The notes: generated by a model not told the origin, from the sequence alone. A DNA stretch of 64,000 nt from Pseudomonas entomophila (GCF_018417595.1 NZ_CP070982.1:4887001-4951000); one strand, 5' to 3'. Positions 18,580 to 29,339 are shown, numbered from the stretch's first letter. Numbers and translations are program-made.

Positions 18580-18644
18580 GTCTGCAGGAGCCAGCCTTGC
18601 TGGCGAATCATGTCACGGGGTACTGACAAGCCGGCCCCTACAGG
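18580..18644. repeat. Diverged REP pair
   Basis: A GCAGGAGCCAGCCTTGCTGG-type unit (18583-18606) is followed by a decayed inverted partner (AAGCCGGCCCCTACAGG, 18628-18644). The partner's stem is incomplete. Confidence 0.55.
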
Positions 18645-18654
18645 TATTGCGTGA

Positions 18655-21345
18655 TCATCGATTCCAGGGCGCCTCATCATCCCTGATCGAATAGCGCACC
18701 CTGGCCTGTGCCAACACCTCTGCCGACAACACGCCTTGCCGCACCAGACTGTACAAGGCCGCCATCACCACCGCATGCCGATCCACCTCGAAGAAGCGCC
18801 GCAGCTGCTGGCGCGTATCGCTGCGCCCAAAGCCATCGGTGCCCAGGGTGATATAAGGGGCCTCGACATACTCGGCAATCAGTTGCGGCCAGGCACGCAC
18901 ATAGTCACTGGCGGCGATTACCGGGGCATCCCCTGCCAGGCAGCGCCGCAGATGACTGTCCTCTTCTCCACCCGACATCGCATGCCTGCGCGCATCCCGC
19001 GCCTCACGGGCCAGTTCGCTGAAGCTGGTGACACTGAACACTTCACTGTCGACCTGCCATTCGGTCGCCAGCAACTCGCTGGCAGCGATCACTTCACGCA
19101 GGATCGCGCCCGAACCCAGCAAGCGAATCTGCCCACGGGGTTTGAGGGCCTGCTGTACGACATAACGGTACATACCTAGCAGCACATCGCCATGCATCGC
19201 CTCCGGCAGCGAGGGTTGTGGATAGTTTTCATTCATCACCGCCACGTAGTGGAACTCGTCACGTTGCTCCACCAGCATCCGCCGCGCCGCATGGTCGAGG
19301 ATCACCGCCAGTTCACCGGCGAAACACGGATCCCAGGCCCGGCAATTGGGCACCAAGGCGGCCATGACCAGGCTGGAGCCGTCCTGGTGCTGCAACCCTT
19401 CCCCGCCGAGCGTGGTACGCCCGGCAGTGGCGCCCAGCAACAGGCCGCGGGCGCGCTGGTCGGCGGCGGCCCAGATCAGGTCGCCGACCCGCTGGAAACC
19501 GAACATCGAGTAATAGATGTACACCGGCAGCATCGGCTCGCCGTGCACTGCGTAGGACGTCGCCGCCGCGACCCAGGACGAGATCGCCCCCGCCTCGGTG
19601 ATGCCCTCCTCCAGCAACTGGCCGTCACGTGCCTCCTTGTAGGCCAGCAACGAGCCGGCATCCTCGGGCTCGTAACATTGGCCTGCCGGCGAGTAGATAC
19701 CGATCTGGCGGAACAGGCTGGCCATGCCGAAGGTGCGCGCCTCGTCAGCGACGATCGGCACCACTCGCGGCCCCAGCCCCGGCGCCTTCAACCAGTGGCC
19801 CAGCAAGCGCACGGCGGCCATGGTCGTGGACATTTCCTTACCATCTGCATGCAGGGCAAAGCCGGCGAACGTCTCGAGGTCCGGCACCGGCAAGCTGGCG
19901 CAATCGCTGTGCCTGACCGGTAGCGGTCCGCCCAGCGCGGCGCGGCGCTGGCGCAGATAGACCATTTCCGCGCTGTCCTCGGCAGGACGATAGAACTGCA
20001 ACTGTTCGACCGCCTGGTCGGACAAAGGCAGGTGGAAACGATCACGGAATGCCCGCAGCGCCTGCACATCCAGCTTCTTGGCCTGGTGCGCGGTCATCCG
20101 CGACTCGCCCGCGCTGCTCATGCCATAGCCTTTCTTGGTCTTGGCCAGGATCACCGTCGGGCGGCCCTTGCAAGCCTTGGCCGCGGCATAGGCCGCATGC
20201 AGCTTGCGAAAATCGTGGCCGCCGCGCTTGAGGGCATTGATCTCCTCGGTGTTCATGTGCGCGACCAGCCGCTGTAGCGCAGGGTCCTGATTGAAGAAGT
20301 GTTCCAGGTTGTAGCTGCCATCCTTGGCGCCGAGGGTCTGGAACTGCCCGTCGGGTGTCGCCGCCAGTTGGCGCAACAGCGCGTGTTCGTGGTCGCGGGC
20401 GAACAGCGCATCCCACTCCGAGCCCCATAGCACCTTGATCACGTTCCAACCGGCGCCGCTGAACAGCGCTTCGAGCTCCTGGATGATCTGGCCGTTGCCG
20501 CGTACCGGGCCATCCAGGCGTTGCAGGTTGCAGTTGACGATGAAGGTGAGGTTGTCCAGGCCTTCGCGAGCCGCCAGGGTGAGCCCTGCGGTCGACTCCG
20601 GCTCATCCATCTCGCCATCGCCGAACACGCCCCACACATGTCGACCCGACGTGTCGAGCAGACCTCGATGCTGCAGGTAGCGCATGAAACGTGCCTGGTA
20701 GATCGCATTCAGCGGGCCGATCCCCATGGAACCGGTTGGGAACTGCCAGAAGTCGGGCATCAACCAAGGGTGCGGGTAAGAGCACAGGCCATTGCCTGCG
20801 ACTTCCTGGCGGTAGTTGGCCAGTTGCTGTTCAGTGAGCCGCCCTTCGAGGAAAGCGCGGGCGTAAATGCCCGGCGCCGAATGCGGCTGGAAGAACACCA
20901 GGTCGCCCGTGCGCCGCTCGCCGCCGCTTTCACCGCGAAAGAAGTGCTGGAAGCCCACCTCGAAGATTTCTGCTGCCGAGGCGTAGCTGGCGATATGCCC
21001 GCCCAGTTCGCCATAGGCATGGTTGGCGCGAACCACCATGGCCAGGGCATTCCAGCGCAGGATGCCGGTGATGCGCTCGTCCAGTTCAAGATCACCGGGG
21101 TAGGCACCCTGCTGCTCCACCGGCAAGGTGTTGCGGTAGGCGGAAAATGCCTGGGCCTCGCGTTCCAGGCCCAGCTCCAGGGCATGAGCCTGAAGGCGCT
21201 GCAACAAGTAACGCGCCCGCGCCGGGCCGCAATGGGCCAGGGCGGACTCCAGGGCCTGGCACCACTCGGCAGTTTCCACCGGGTCGCTGTCCAGGTTCAC
21301 ATCATGAGCGGTCAACGGCTCGTTCGGGTTCATCATCGCAACCAT
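18655..21345 (-). CDS. mdeB: Alpha-keto acid dehydrogenase E1 (AceE-like), MdeB
   Basis: Homodimeric-type 2-oxo acid dehydrogenase E1 of 896 residues, close in length to AceE of pyruvate dehydrogenase. The thiamine diphosphate motif is present as GDGEMDEPES...NCNLQ (about residues 243-282), and the AceE-type segments YPHPWLMPDFWQFPTGSMGIG and HQDGSSL are clear. It lies 24 bp downstream of methionine gamma-lyase, the mdeA-mdeB arrangement described for P. putida, where it is thought to oxidise the 2-oxobutyrate released from methionine to propionyl-CoA. No E2 or E3 gene is nearby, so it must borrow them. I start at the ATG at 21345 (GAGG 8 nt upstream); ATGs at 21336 and 21333 are alternatives. 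Confidence 0.9.
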   Translation of the reverse strand: MVAMMNPNEPLTAHDVNLDSDPVETAEWCQALESALAHCGPARARYLLQRLQAHALELGLEREAQAFSAYRNTLPVEQQGAYPGDLELDERITGILRWNALAMVVRANHAYGELGGHIASYASAAEIFEVGFQHFFRGESGGERRTGDLVFFQPHSAPGIYARAFLEGRLTEQQLANYRQEVAGNGLCSYPHPWLMPDFWQFPTGSMGIGPLNAIYQARFMRYLQHRGLLDTSGRHVWGVFGDGEMDEPESTAGLTLAAREGLDNLTFIVNCNLQRLDGPVRGNGQIIQELEALFSGAGWNVIKVLWGSEWDALFARDHEHALLRQLAATPDGQFQTLGAKDGSYNLEHFFNQDPALQRLVAHMNTEEINALKRGGHDFRKLHAAYAAAKACKGRPTVILAKTKKGYGMSSAGESRMTAHQAKKLDVQALRAFRDRFHLPLSDQAVEQLQFYRPAEDSAEMVYLRQRRAALGGPLPVRHSDCASLPVPDLETFAGFALHADGKEMSTTMAAVRLLGHWLKAPGLGPRVVPIVADEARTFGMASLFRQIGIYSPAGQCYEPEDAGSLLAYKEARDGQLLEEGITEAGAISSWVAAATSYAVHGEPMLPVYIYYSMFGFQRVGDLIWAAADQRARGLLLGATAGRTTLGGEGLQHQDGSSLVMAALVPNCRAWDPCFAGELAVILDHAARRMLVEQRDEFHYVAVMNENYPQPSLPEAMHGDVLLGMYRYVVQQALKPRGQIRLLGSGAILREVIAASELLATEWQVDSEVFSVTSFSELAREARDARRHAMSGGEEDSHLRRCLAGDAPVIAASDYVRAWPQLIAEYVEAPYITLGTDGFGRSDTRQQLRRFFEVDRHAVVMAALYSLVRQGVLSAEVLAQARVRYSIRDDEAPWNR

Positions 21346-21369
21346 TGCGCAGGCCTCGTCCGTGGCGGT

Positions 21370-22566
21370 TCAGGCACAAGCCTTCAGGGCCTGGTCGATA
21401 TCGGCCAGCAGGTCGTCGACGTCTTCGAGGCCCACCGACAACCGCACCAACCCTTCCGAGATACCATGGTGCGCCCGCTCCTGCGGCGTATAGCTGGAGT
21501 GGGTCATGCTCGCCGGATGCTGGGCCAGCGACTCGGCGTCGCCCAGGCTCACCGCCCGGCTGAACAGCTGCAGGGCGTTCATGAAGCGCCGACCCGCCTC
21601 GATGCCGCCCTTGAGCTCGAAGGCGATCATCCCGCCCGGCAGGCGCATCTGCCGCTGGGCCAGGGCGTACTGGGCGAAGGATGGCAGCCCCGGATAGTTG
21701 ATCAGCTCCACCTGCGGTTGCCGCGCCAGGTGCTCGGCCACCTGCTGCGCATTGGCGCAATGGCGGTCCATGCGCAGGGCCAGGGTCTTGATACCACGCA
21801 TCAGCAACGACGCGTCGTGGGGCGAGAGCACCGCGCCAGTCATGTCCTTGAGGCCTTCCAGGCGGATCCGGTCGATCAAGGCCTTGCGCCCGACCACCAG
21901 CCCAGCAGTGATGTCACCATGCCCAGAGAGGTACTTGGTGGCCGAGTGCACGACCAGGTCGGCACCCAACTCCAGCGGCCTTTGCAGGTAAGGCGTGCAG
22001 TAAGTATTGTCGACCACGATGCTCAGGTCGTGGCCACGCGTCGCGTCGGCCACGGCGGCGATGTCCACCAGCTGCATGTTGGGGTTGGCCGGGGTTTCGA
22101 AATAGATCATCCGGGTTTTCGGGGTGATCGCGGCTTTCAGCGCCTGCAGGTCGTTGAGGTCGACATGCAGGATCTTCACCCCAAACTCGCCGATGCCATG
22201 GTGCAGGTAGGCGAAGGTGCAGCCATACAGGGTGCGGCCGACGATCAGTTCGTCGCCCGGGCGTAGCAGGGTCCATAGCGTGGAGGTGATGGCGCCCATG
22301 CCCGAGGCCAGGGCGAGCCCGGCCTCGCCCCCTTCGAGCGAGGCCAAGCGCTGCTCGAGCAGGGCCAGAGTAGGGTTGGAGATGCGGCTGTAGAAGTGCC
22401 CGCTCTCTTCGCCGGCAAAGCAGGCGGCGCCGTATTCGACAGTGGGAAACGCGTAGGTGGCAGTCTGGTAGACCGGTGGCACCAGCGCGCCGCCGTGTGA
22501 CAGCGGGTCATAGCCATGGTGGATGGCCCGCGTGGAAAAACCGGTGTTGTTATTGGAGTCGCGCAT
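21370..22566 (-). CDS. mdeA: L-methionine gamma-lyase
   Basis: PLP enzyme of the Cys/Met metabolism family that splits L-methionine into methanethiol, 2-oxobutyrate and ammonia. The 398 residues match the length of the characterised P. putida enzyme and, by that numbering, keep Tyr114, Cys116 (LYGCTF) and the PLP-binding Lys211 (SATKYLSGHGD). Cys116 separates methionine gamma-lyase from cystathionine lyases, which supports the specific call. The start is an ATG. It is divergent from mdeR, with a predicted promoter at 22589-22618, and is followed closely by mdeB. Confidence 0.95.
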   Translation of the reverse strand: MRDSNNNTGFSTRAIHHGYDPLSHGGALVPPVYQTATYAFPTVEYGAACFAGEESGHFYSRISNPTLALLEQRLASLEGGEAGLALASGMGAITSTLWTLLRPGDELIVGRTLYGCTFAYLHHGIGEFGVKILHVDLNDLQALKAAITPKTRMIYFETPANPNMQLVDIAAVADATRGHDLSIVVDNTYCTPYLQRPLELGADLVVHSATKYLSGHGDITAGLVVGRKALIDRIRLEGLKDMTGAVLSPHDASLLMRGIKTLALRMDRHCANAQQVAEHLARQPQVELINYPGLPSFAQYALAQRQMRLPGGMIAFELKGGIEAGRRFMNALQLFSRAVSLGDAESLAQHPASMTHSSYTPQERAHHGISEGLVRLSVGLEDVDDLLADIDQALKACA

Positions 22567-22588
22567 GGCAACAGCCTCTTGTGGTTTG

Positions 22589-22618
22589 CTATAAGCTTAT
22601 GCCACTGGGCTGGCGCAA
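22589..22618 (-). promoter_or_regulatory. Predicted mdeA promoter with palindromic box
   Basis: On the minus strand TTGCGC (complement of 22613-22618) and TTATAG (complement of 22589-22594) are 18 bp apart, about 20 bp before the mdeA ATG. A perfect 10-bp palindrome ATAAGCTTAT (22591-22600) overlaps the -10 box and is a candidate site for the Lrp-type regulator MdeR. The sequence is seen; the role is inferred. Confidence 0.5.
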
Positions 22619-22693
22619 TTTTTCCAAAGTAGCCCACCGTTCCCTGTGGTTTTTGAAAGAAAAACAATAAAAACCGAACCAGGAGGGCAAACC

Positions 22694-23173
22694 ATGCCTT
22701 CGACCCTAGACCGTACCGACCGCGCCCTGCTGGCCGCCCTGCAGGACAACGCCCGCCTCACCGTTTCCGAACTCGCCGACCAGGTCGCCCTGACCACTTC
22801 GCCCTGCTGGCGACGTGTCAAGCTGCTGGAGGACAACGGTTACATCACCGGTTACCAGGCCATCCTCTCGCCCAAGTCGCTGGGCTTTGGGGTGACCGCT
22901 TTCGTCAGCATCATGATGGACTCGCACACCAAGGAGATGGCCTTGGCGTTCGAACGCAGGCTGATGGAGATCCCCGAGATCGTCGCTTGCCACAATGTGT
23001 CCGGGCGCTATGACTTCCTGCTGGAGATTCTGGCGCGGGACCTGGAGTCGTTTGGGGAATTCACCCGGGAGGTACTGCAGCGGTTGCCGGGGGTGAAGGA
23101 GATCTATTCGAGCTTTTCGTACAAGGCGGTGAAGGAACGGCGGGTGATTCCGGTATCCGAGAAACATATCTAG
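22694..23173 (+). CDS. mdeR: Lrp/AsnC-family regulator MdeR
   Basis: The 159-residue protein has an N-terminal winged helix-turn-helix (LDRTDRALLAALQDNARLTVSELADQVALTTSPCWRRVKLLEDNGYI, residues 4-52) and a C-terminal RAM ligand-sensing domain (VACHNVSGRYDFLLEILARDLESFGEF). This is the standard Lrp/AsnC architecture. It is transcribed divergently from mdeAB, as reported for the P. putida mde cluster, where MdeR activates the operon in response to methionine. The ATG at 22694 has AGGAGG 8 nt upstream; the longer frame to 22646 is not needed. Confidence 0.92.
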   Translation: MPSTLDRTDRALLAALQDNARLTVSELADQVALTTSPCWRRVKLLEDNGYITGYQAILSPKSLGFGVTAFVSIMMDSHTKEMALAFERRLMEIPEIVACHNVSGRYDFLLEILARDLESFGEFTREVLQRLPGVKEIYSSFSYKAVKERRVIPVSEKHI

Positions 23174-23238
23174 CATTTTTGGGGCGCTCTGCGCCCCTTT
23201 CGCGGCACAAGGCCACACCTCCAGGAACAGCACGATCC

Positions 23239-23263
23239 CTGTAGGAGCGGCCTTCAGCCGCGG
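23239..23263. repeat. Single REP unit
   Basis: One CTGTAGGAGCGGCCTTCAGC-type REP lies between mdeR and the cysNC terminator. It is solitary and has no inverted partner nearby. Confidence 0.75.
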
Positions 23264-23300
23264 ATCTCGCAAGCAACGCATTTCCTGGCCAAGGCCAAAT

Positions 23301-23327
23301 AAAAAACCCCGCCGAGGCGGGGTTTTT
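23301..23327. terminator. Bidirectional intrinsic terminator between mdeR and cysNC
   Basis: An ACCCCGCC stem with a GAG loop is flanked by AAAAAA and TTTTT. It lies between the convergent stop codons of mdeR and cysNC and can end both transcripts. Confidence 0.92.
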
Positions 23328-23343
23328 CACATCAGGCTATCGA

Positions 23344-25245
23344 TCAGATCGCACCGCGCTGGCGCAGCACGTCCAGCACCAGCTTGACGCCCTCATCAAC
23401 ACTCAGCGACTGGGTGTCGATCACCAGGTCGGCGTCCAGCGGCACATCGAACGGGAAGCTCTCGCCCGGGATGTTGTCACCACCGGCGGCGTACAGGCCT
23501 TGCGGGTCACGCTCGCGGCAGGCCAGCGGCGATGCCTGGACGTACACGGTGATCAGGCGCTCCTTGCCGATCAGCGCCTTGGCCTGCTCGCGGCCTTCGG
23601 CATCCGGGGCAACGAACGCGGCCAGGGTGAGCAGACCGGCTTCGTTGAACTGACGCGCCACATGGGCGGCGCGACGCCAGTTCTCGGTGCGCCCGGCACG
23701 GTCCTGCGGCAGGCCCTTGTTCAGGTCGTGGCGCAGGTTCTGGCCATCGAGCACATAGACCGCGCGGCCCATGTCGAACAACTTGCGTTCCACGGCATAG
23801 GCCAGGGTGCTCTTGCCGGCGCCGGACAGGCCGCTGAACAGCACGGTGGCCGGCTGCTGGCCGAAGCGCAGGGCGCGCTCTTCGGTGGCGACGTGGGCCA
23901 GCTTGCCATGCTGGCCGGTGCTGCCGTGCGGCAGTACCGGCGGCGCGATGATCATGCCGGCACCCACGGTGCCGTTGGTCAGGCGGTCGATGACGATGAA
24001 CGCGCCAGTGGTGCGGTTGCTGTCGTAACCGTCCAGGGCGATGGCACTGTCCAGCGCGACCTTGACCCGGCCGATCTCGTTGAGCTGCAACGCGCTGGCG
24101 GCGCCCTGCTCGAGGGTGTTCACATCGACCTTGTGGGTGATGCTGGCGATCGAGCCCGGCACGTAGCTGGTGGCGCGCTTGATATCGTACTTCTTGCCCG
24201 GGAGCATCGGCTCCTCGGCCATCCACACCAGCATGGCGTCGAACTGGTCGGTCACCGCCGGGACGTTGTCGGCATGCACCAGCAGGTCGCCACGGGAGAT
24301 GTCGATCTCGTCTTCCATGGTCAGTGTGACCGCCTGGCCAGGGCCGGCGCTCTCCAGCTCACCCTCATAGGTGACGATGGATTTGACCCGGCTGCTCTTG
24401 CCCGACGGCAGCACGACGATCTCGTCACCCTTGTGCACCACGCCACCGGCGATGGTGCCGGCAAAGCCGCGGAAGTTCAGGTTCGGACGGTTGACGTACT
24501 GCACCGGGAAGCGCAGGTCGGTGACGTTGCGGTCGGCGGCGATCTCGACGGTCTCGAGGATCTCCATCAGCGCAGGGCCGGTGTACCACGGCGAACGCTC
24601 GCTGCGGTTGACCACGTTGTCGCCCTTGAGCGCCGACATGGGCACGAAGTGCAGGCTCGACGGCTTGAGGTTGATACCCTCGGCGAACTTCAGGTAGTCG
24701 GCCTTGATCGACTCGAAGACCTGCTCGTCGAAGCCCTTGAGGTCCATCTTGTTGACCGCGACGACGATATGCTTGATGCCCAGCAGCGAGGCGATGTAGC
24801 TGTGCCGACGGGTTTGCGTCTGCACACCATAGCGGGCGTCGACCAGGATGATCGCCAGGTCGCAGGTGGAGGCGCCGGTGGCCATGTTGCGGGTGTACTG
24901 CTCGTGGCCCGGGGTGTCGGCGATGATGAACTTGCGCTTGGCGGTGGAAAAGTAGCGGTAGGCGACATCGATGGTGATGCCCTGCTCGCGCTCGGCCTGC
25001 AGGCCGTCGACCAGCAGCGCCAGGTCGACCTCTTCGCCGGTGGTGCCGGACTTCTTCGAATCGCGGGTGATGGCCTCGAGGTGGTCCTCGTAGATCATCT
25101 TCGAGTCGTGCAGCAGGCGCCCGATCAGGGTGCTCTTGCCGTCGTCCACGTTGCCGCAGGTGAGGAAACGCAGCAGTTCTTTGCGCTCATGCTGAGCCAG
25201 ATAAGCGAGGATGTCTTCGCTGATCAAATCGGATTGGTGCGACAT
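23344..25245 (-). CDS. cysNC: Bifunctional sulfate adenylyltransferase GTPase subunit / APS kinase (CysN-CysC fusion)
   Basis: One 633-residue polypeptide joins CysN, the GTPase that drives ATP sulfurylase, to CysC, which phosphorylates adenosine 5'-phosphosulfate to PAPS. The N-terminal EF-Tu-like G domain has GNVDDGKST (31-39), [11 protein letters not shown] and NKMD. The C-terminal kinase has P-loop GLSGAGKST near residue 470 and [15 protein letters not shown] start at the ATG at 25245 ([12 protein letters not shown]), 16 bp after the cysD stop; the frame is open further upstream but would overlap cysD. With cysD it forms the sulfate-activation operon. Fused cysNC is normal in Pseudomonas. 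Confidence 0.96.
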   Translation of the reverse strand: MSHQSDLISEDILAYLAQHERKELLRFLTCGNVDDGKSTLIGRLLHDSKMIYEDHLEAITRDSKKSGTTGEEVDLALLVDGLQAEREQGITIDVAYRYFSTAKRKFIIADTPGHEQYTRNMATGASTCDLAIILVDARYGVQTQTRRHSYIASLLGIKHIVVAVNKMDLKGFDEQVFESIKADYLKFAEGINLKPSSLHFVPMSALKGDNVVNRSERSPWYTGPALMEILETVEIAADRNVTDLRFPVQYVNRPNLNFRGFAGTIAGGVVHKGDEIVVLPSGKSSRVKSIVTYEGELESAGPGQAVTLTMEDEIDISRGDLLVHADNVPAVTDQFDAMLVWMAEEPMLPGKKYDIKRATSYVPGSIASITHKVDVNTLEQGAASALQLNEIGRVKVALDSAIALDGYDSNRTTGAFIVIDRLTNGTVGAGMIIAPPVLPHGSTGQHGKLAHVATEERALRFGQQPATVLFSGLSGAGKSTLAYAVERKLFDMGRAVYVLDGQNLRHDLNKGLPQDRAGRTENWRRAAHVARQFNEAGLLTLAAFVAPDAEGREQAKALIGKERLITVYVQASPLACRERDPQGLYAAGGDNIPGESFPFDVPLDADLVIDTQSLSVDEGVKLVLDVLRQRGAI

Positions 25246-25261
25246 GGAGTAACCCTGAAAA

Positions 25262-26179
25262 TTAGAAGTAGCCCTGACGTTTCTTGTCTTCCATGGAACC
25301 GGCGCCATCGTGGTCGATGACTCGGCCCTGGCGCTCGGAAGTGCGCGTCAGGAGCATTTCCTGAATGATGTCGGTCAGCGTTTCGGCTTCCGATTCGACA
25401 GCCCCCGTCAACGGGTAGCAGCCGAGGGTACGGAAACGCACCTTCTTCTTGACGATGCGCGCCTTCTCCTCGTCGCTGAGGTGCTCGAGGATGCGCTCGT
25501 CGTCGATCATGATCAGGGTGCCGTTCTTCTCGATCACTTCACGCTCGGCGGCGAAGTACAGCGGCACGATCGGGATGCCTTCGAGGTAGATGTACTGCCA
25601 GATGTCCAGCTCGGTCCAGTTCGACAGCGGGAACACGCGGATCGACTCGCCCTTGTTGACCTTGCCGTTGTAGATGTTCCACAGCTCCGGGCGCTGGTTC
25701 TTCGGGTCCCAGCGGTGCTTGCTGTCACGGAACGAGTAGACGCGCTCTTTGGCCCGCGACTTCTCTTCGTCGCGGCGCGCGCCACCGAAGGCGGCGTCGA
25801 AGCCATGCTTGTCCAGCGCCTGCTTCAGGCCCTGGGTCTTCATGATGTCGGTGTGCTTGGAGCTGCCATGGGTGAACGGGTTGATGCCCTGCGCCACCCC
25901 TTCCGGGTTGACGTGGGTGATCAGCTCCAGGCCCATCTCTTCGACCATCTTGTCGCGGAAGCGGTACATCTCCTGGAACTTCCACTGGGTGTCGACGTGC
26001 ATCACCGGGAACGGCAGCTTGCCCGGGAAGAACGCCTTGCGCGCCAGGTGCAGCATGACCGCGGAATCCTTGCCGATCGAGTACAGCATCACCGGGTTGT
26101 CGAACTCGGCGGCCACCTCGCGGATGATGTGGATGCTCTCCGCCTCCAGCTGTTTCAAGTGCGTCAGATTGTCGACCAT
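25262..26179 (-). CDS. cysD: Sulfate adenylyltransferase subunit 2
   Basis: CysD is the catalytic ATP-sulfurylase subunit, forming adenylyl sulfate from ATP and sulfate; it belongs to the PP-loop ATPase family. The 305-residue protein contains the PP-loop [17 protein letters not shown] (about residues 35-51), the [15 protein letters not shown] motif and [16 protein letters not shown]. It starts at an ATG and is upstream of cysNC with a 16-bp gap. The 204-bp gap to the Nif3-like gene (26180-26383) holds a REP palindrome, so cysD probably has its own promoter there. Confidence 0.97.
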   Translation of the reverse strand: MVDNLTHLKQLEAESIHIIREVAAEFDNPVMLYSIGKDSAVMLHLARKAFFPGKLPFPVMHVDTQWKFQEMYRFRDKMVEEMGLELITHVNPEGVAQGINPFTHGSSKHTDIMKTQGLKQALDKHGFDAAFGGARRDEEKSRAKERVYSFRDSKHRWDPKNQRPELWNIYNGKVNKGESIRVFPLSNWTELDIWQYIYLEGIPIVPLYFAAEREVIEKNGTLIMIDDERILEHLSDEEKARIVKKKVRFRTLGCYPLTGAVESEAETLTDIIQEMLLTRTSERQGRVIDHDGAGSMEDKKRQGYF

Positions 26180-26324
26180 GGCTACTCACGAAAAACGATC
26201 TTATGGACGGCCTGCGGGCCGTGTTCGAGCGAGCCACTTTATCACAGCGCCTGATTCTATTTAGGAGGCTGCCTAGATCGAAAAGGTCTAATGATATGAC
26301 TGGGGGTTTGGGGCCTGCGAAGTA

Positions 26325-26357
26325 CCTGTAGGAGCGGCACAAGGCCGCTCCTACAGG
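26325..26357. repeat. Compact REP palindrome
   Basis: A short perfect palindrome reads CCTGTAGGAGCGG, a 7-nt loop, then its complement. It is the smallest REP unit seen in the window and lies between the Nif3-like gene and cysD. Confidence 0.8.
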
Positions 26358-26383
26358 AAACCGTATCCGCCGCCCGCGATGGG

Positions 26384-27142
26384 TCAGATCGGGTTCGGGC
26401 AATCGATGAACAGGTGCTCGACCGCGAACCGCCGCGCCAGGTAATCGCCCAGCGCCTGCACGCCATAGCGCTCGGTGGCGTGGTGCCCGGCGGCGATGAA
26501 ACTGATGCCGTTCTCGCGGGCACTGTGGAAGGTCTGCTCGGACGCCTCGCCACTGATGAACAGGTCGACGCCCGCGGCAATCGCGGTGTCGATGTAACCC
26601 TGCCCCCCCCCGGTGCACCAACCCACCCGGCGAATCATCCGCTCGCCCTCGACCACCAGCGGCTCACGCCCGAGGGCCTCCTGCACGCGGCGGGCGAAAT
26701 CGCGCGCCGACAGCGGCTCGGCCAGCGAGCCGACCAGGCCCACGACCTTGGGGTTGTTCGGGTCCAGCGGCCCCTCGACGGTGATGTCCAGCTGGCGTGC
26801 CAGCTGCACGTTGTTGCCCACCTCCGGGTGCACGTCCAGCGGCAGGTGGTAGGCCAGCAGGCTGATGTCGTGCTTGAGCAGGGTCTTCAGGCGACGTTGC
26901 TTGATACCGGTGATGCACGGGTTCTCGCCCTTCCAGAAGTAGCCGTGGTGCACCAGCACCAGGTCGGCGTCGGCCTCCACTGCGGCGTCCAGCAGCGCCT
27001 GGCTGGCGGTGACGCCACTGACGATGCGGCTGACCTGTGGCCGGCCCTCGACTTGCAGGCCATTGGGGCAGTAGTCCTGGATCTTCGCGCTGGCCAGGTA
27101 GCGCTCGGCTTCCTCGACCAGGGTATTGAGGGCGACGGCCAT
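26384..27142 (-). CDS. Nif3-like dinuclear metal-center protein
   Basis: The 252-residue protein belongs to the Nif3/YbgI/DUF34 family of hexameric dinuclear-metal proteins, sometimes annotated as GTP cyclohydrolase 1 type 2. Metal-ligand motifs are visible: LVLVHHGYFW (two His), AYHLPLDVHPEVGNN, and the C-terminal AAGHHATERYG (His and Glu). The biochemical role remains unsettled; a link to metal or NAD(P) repair has been suggested. It is divergent from algW, the conserved Pseudomonas arrangement. The short promoter region between them contains the palindrome 27188-27204. Confidence 0.9.
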   Translation of the reverse strand: MAVALNTLVEEAERYLASAKIQDYCPNGLQVEGRPQVSRIVSGVTASQALLDAAVEADADLVLVHHGYFWKGENPCITGIKQRRLKTLLKHDISLLAYHLPLDVHPEVGNNVQLARQLDITVEGPLDPNNPKVVGLVGSLAEPLSARDFARRVQEALGREPLVVEGERMIRRVGWCTGGGQGYIDTAIAAGVDLFISGEASEQTFHSARENGISFIAAGHHATERYGVQALGDYLARRFAVEHLFIDCPNPI

Positions 27143-27187
27143 GAAAAATCTCCTCGGATTCGGCGTTGCGGCTGGGCACGAGGCCCT

Positions 27188-27204
27188 ATAATGGCCGCCA
27201 TTAT
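27188..27204. promoter_or_regulatory. Palindrome with TATAAT in the algW/Nif3 divergent promoter region
   Basis: A 17-bp perfect palindrome ATAATGGCCGCCATTAT lies 46 bp upstream of the Nif3-like start and about 170 bp upstream of algW. It contains TATAAT on the plus strand and CATAAT on the minus strand, so it could be the -10 region of overlapping divergent promoters or a repressor site. A second possible -10 for algW, TATGAT, is at 27310-27315. Convincing -35 boxes are missing. Confidence 0.35.
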
Positions 27205-27374
27205 GGGCCGTCGCCGGCTTCGGGGAAACCGGCGGCAGTTGCCCGGGGGCAAGCCTGCCGCGAAGCAGACACCGCGATTCAAGCCGTCGCCGATCGACCT
27301 TTTCACGTGTATGATCGCGCGCGCTCGCCCCGGGCCTACTGACATGGCCCCCGCCCTACTCCCAGGATTCATTC

Positions 27375-28535
<1,161 letters not shown>

Positions 28536-28540
28536 AGCCT

Positions 28541-28566
28541 GGGTTCGCCGGCTTGCCGGCGAACCC
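28541..28566. terminator. Hairpin between convergent algW and amino-acid transporter genes
   Basis: An 11-bp perfect stem GGGTTCGCCGG with a short loop lies between the convergent algW and aapP stop codons. It is probably a REP-derived barrier; no T-run follows. Confidence 0.6.
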
Positions 28567-28574
28567 CTGTCACA

Positions 28575-29339
28575 TCAATGCAGGATCTGGCTCAGGAACA
28601 GCTTGGTCCGATCACTGCGCGGCCGGTCGAAGAAGTCATCCGGCGCGGCCTGCTCGACGATCTCGCCCTTGTCCATGAAGATCACCCGGTTCGCCACGGT
28701 TCGGGCAAAGCCCATCTCGTGCGTCACGCAGAGCATGGTCATGCCGTCCTCGGCCAGGCTGACCATGGTGTCGAGCACCTCCTTGACCATTTCCGGGTCC
28801 AGCGCCGACGTCGGTTCATCGAACAGCATGATCTTCGGTTTCATGCACAGTGCGCGGGCGATCGCCACCCGCTGCTGCTGGCCGCCGGACAACTGCCCCG
28901 GGTACTTGTGCGCCTGCTCCGGAATGCGCACGCGCTCGAGAAAGTGCATGGCGATTTCCTCGGCCTTGCGCCGTGGCATCTTGCGCACCCACATCGGTGC
29001 CAGGGTGCAGTTCTCGAGAATGCTCAAGTGGGGGAACAGGTTGAAGTGCTGGAACACCATGCCCACCTCGCGGCGGATCGCCTCGATCTGCTTGAGGTCG
29101 TTGGTCAGCTCCACGCCATCGACGACGATGCGCCCCTGCTGGTGCTCTTCCAGGCGGTTGAGGCAGCGGATGGTGGTCGACTTGCCCGAGCCGGACGGCC
29201 CGCACAGCACGATACGCTCGCCCTGACGCACGTTCAGGTTGATGTCCTTGAGCACATGGAACTGGCCGTACCACTTGTTCACGCCCTGCATCTGGATGAT
29301 GCCTTCGGGGCCGGCAGGCTGCTTGATCGCTTCACTCAT
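28575..29339 (-). CDS. aapP: General L-amino acid ABC transporter, ATP-binding protein
   Basis: ATPase of a polar amino-acid ABC importer. The 254-residue protein has Walker [10 protein letters not shown], the Q-loop [13 protein letters not shown], signature [15 protein letters not shown], Walker [13 protein letters not shown] and the switch His in VTHEMGFA. It is the last gene of a four-gene minus-strand operon (binding protein, two permeases, ATPase), the Aap/Bzt arrangement. The start ATG has TAGGAG 8 nt upstream, 10 bp after the permease stop codon. Confidence 0.94.
   Translation of the reverse strand: MSEAIKQPAGPEGIIQMQGVNKWYGQFHVLKDINLNVRQGERIVLCGPSGSGKSTTIRCLNRLEEHQQGRIVVDGVELTNDLKQIEAIRREVGMVFQHFNLFPHLSILENCTLAPMWVRKMPRRKAEEIAMHFLERVRIPEQAHKYPGQLSGGQQQRVAIARALCMKPKIMLFDEPTSALDPEMVKEVLDTMVSLAEDGMTMLCVTHEMGFARTVANRVIFMDKGEIVEQAAPDDFFDRPRSDRTKLFLSQILH

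Noticed and set aside
23500..25320. 606-codon plus-strand frame opposite cysNC
   Set aside because: Same codon-bias effect; cysNC on the minus strand is a clear conserved gene and the antisense product has no recognisable motif.
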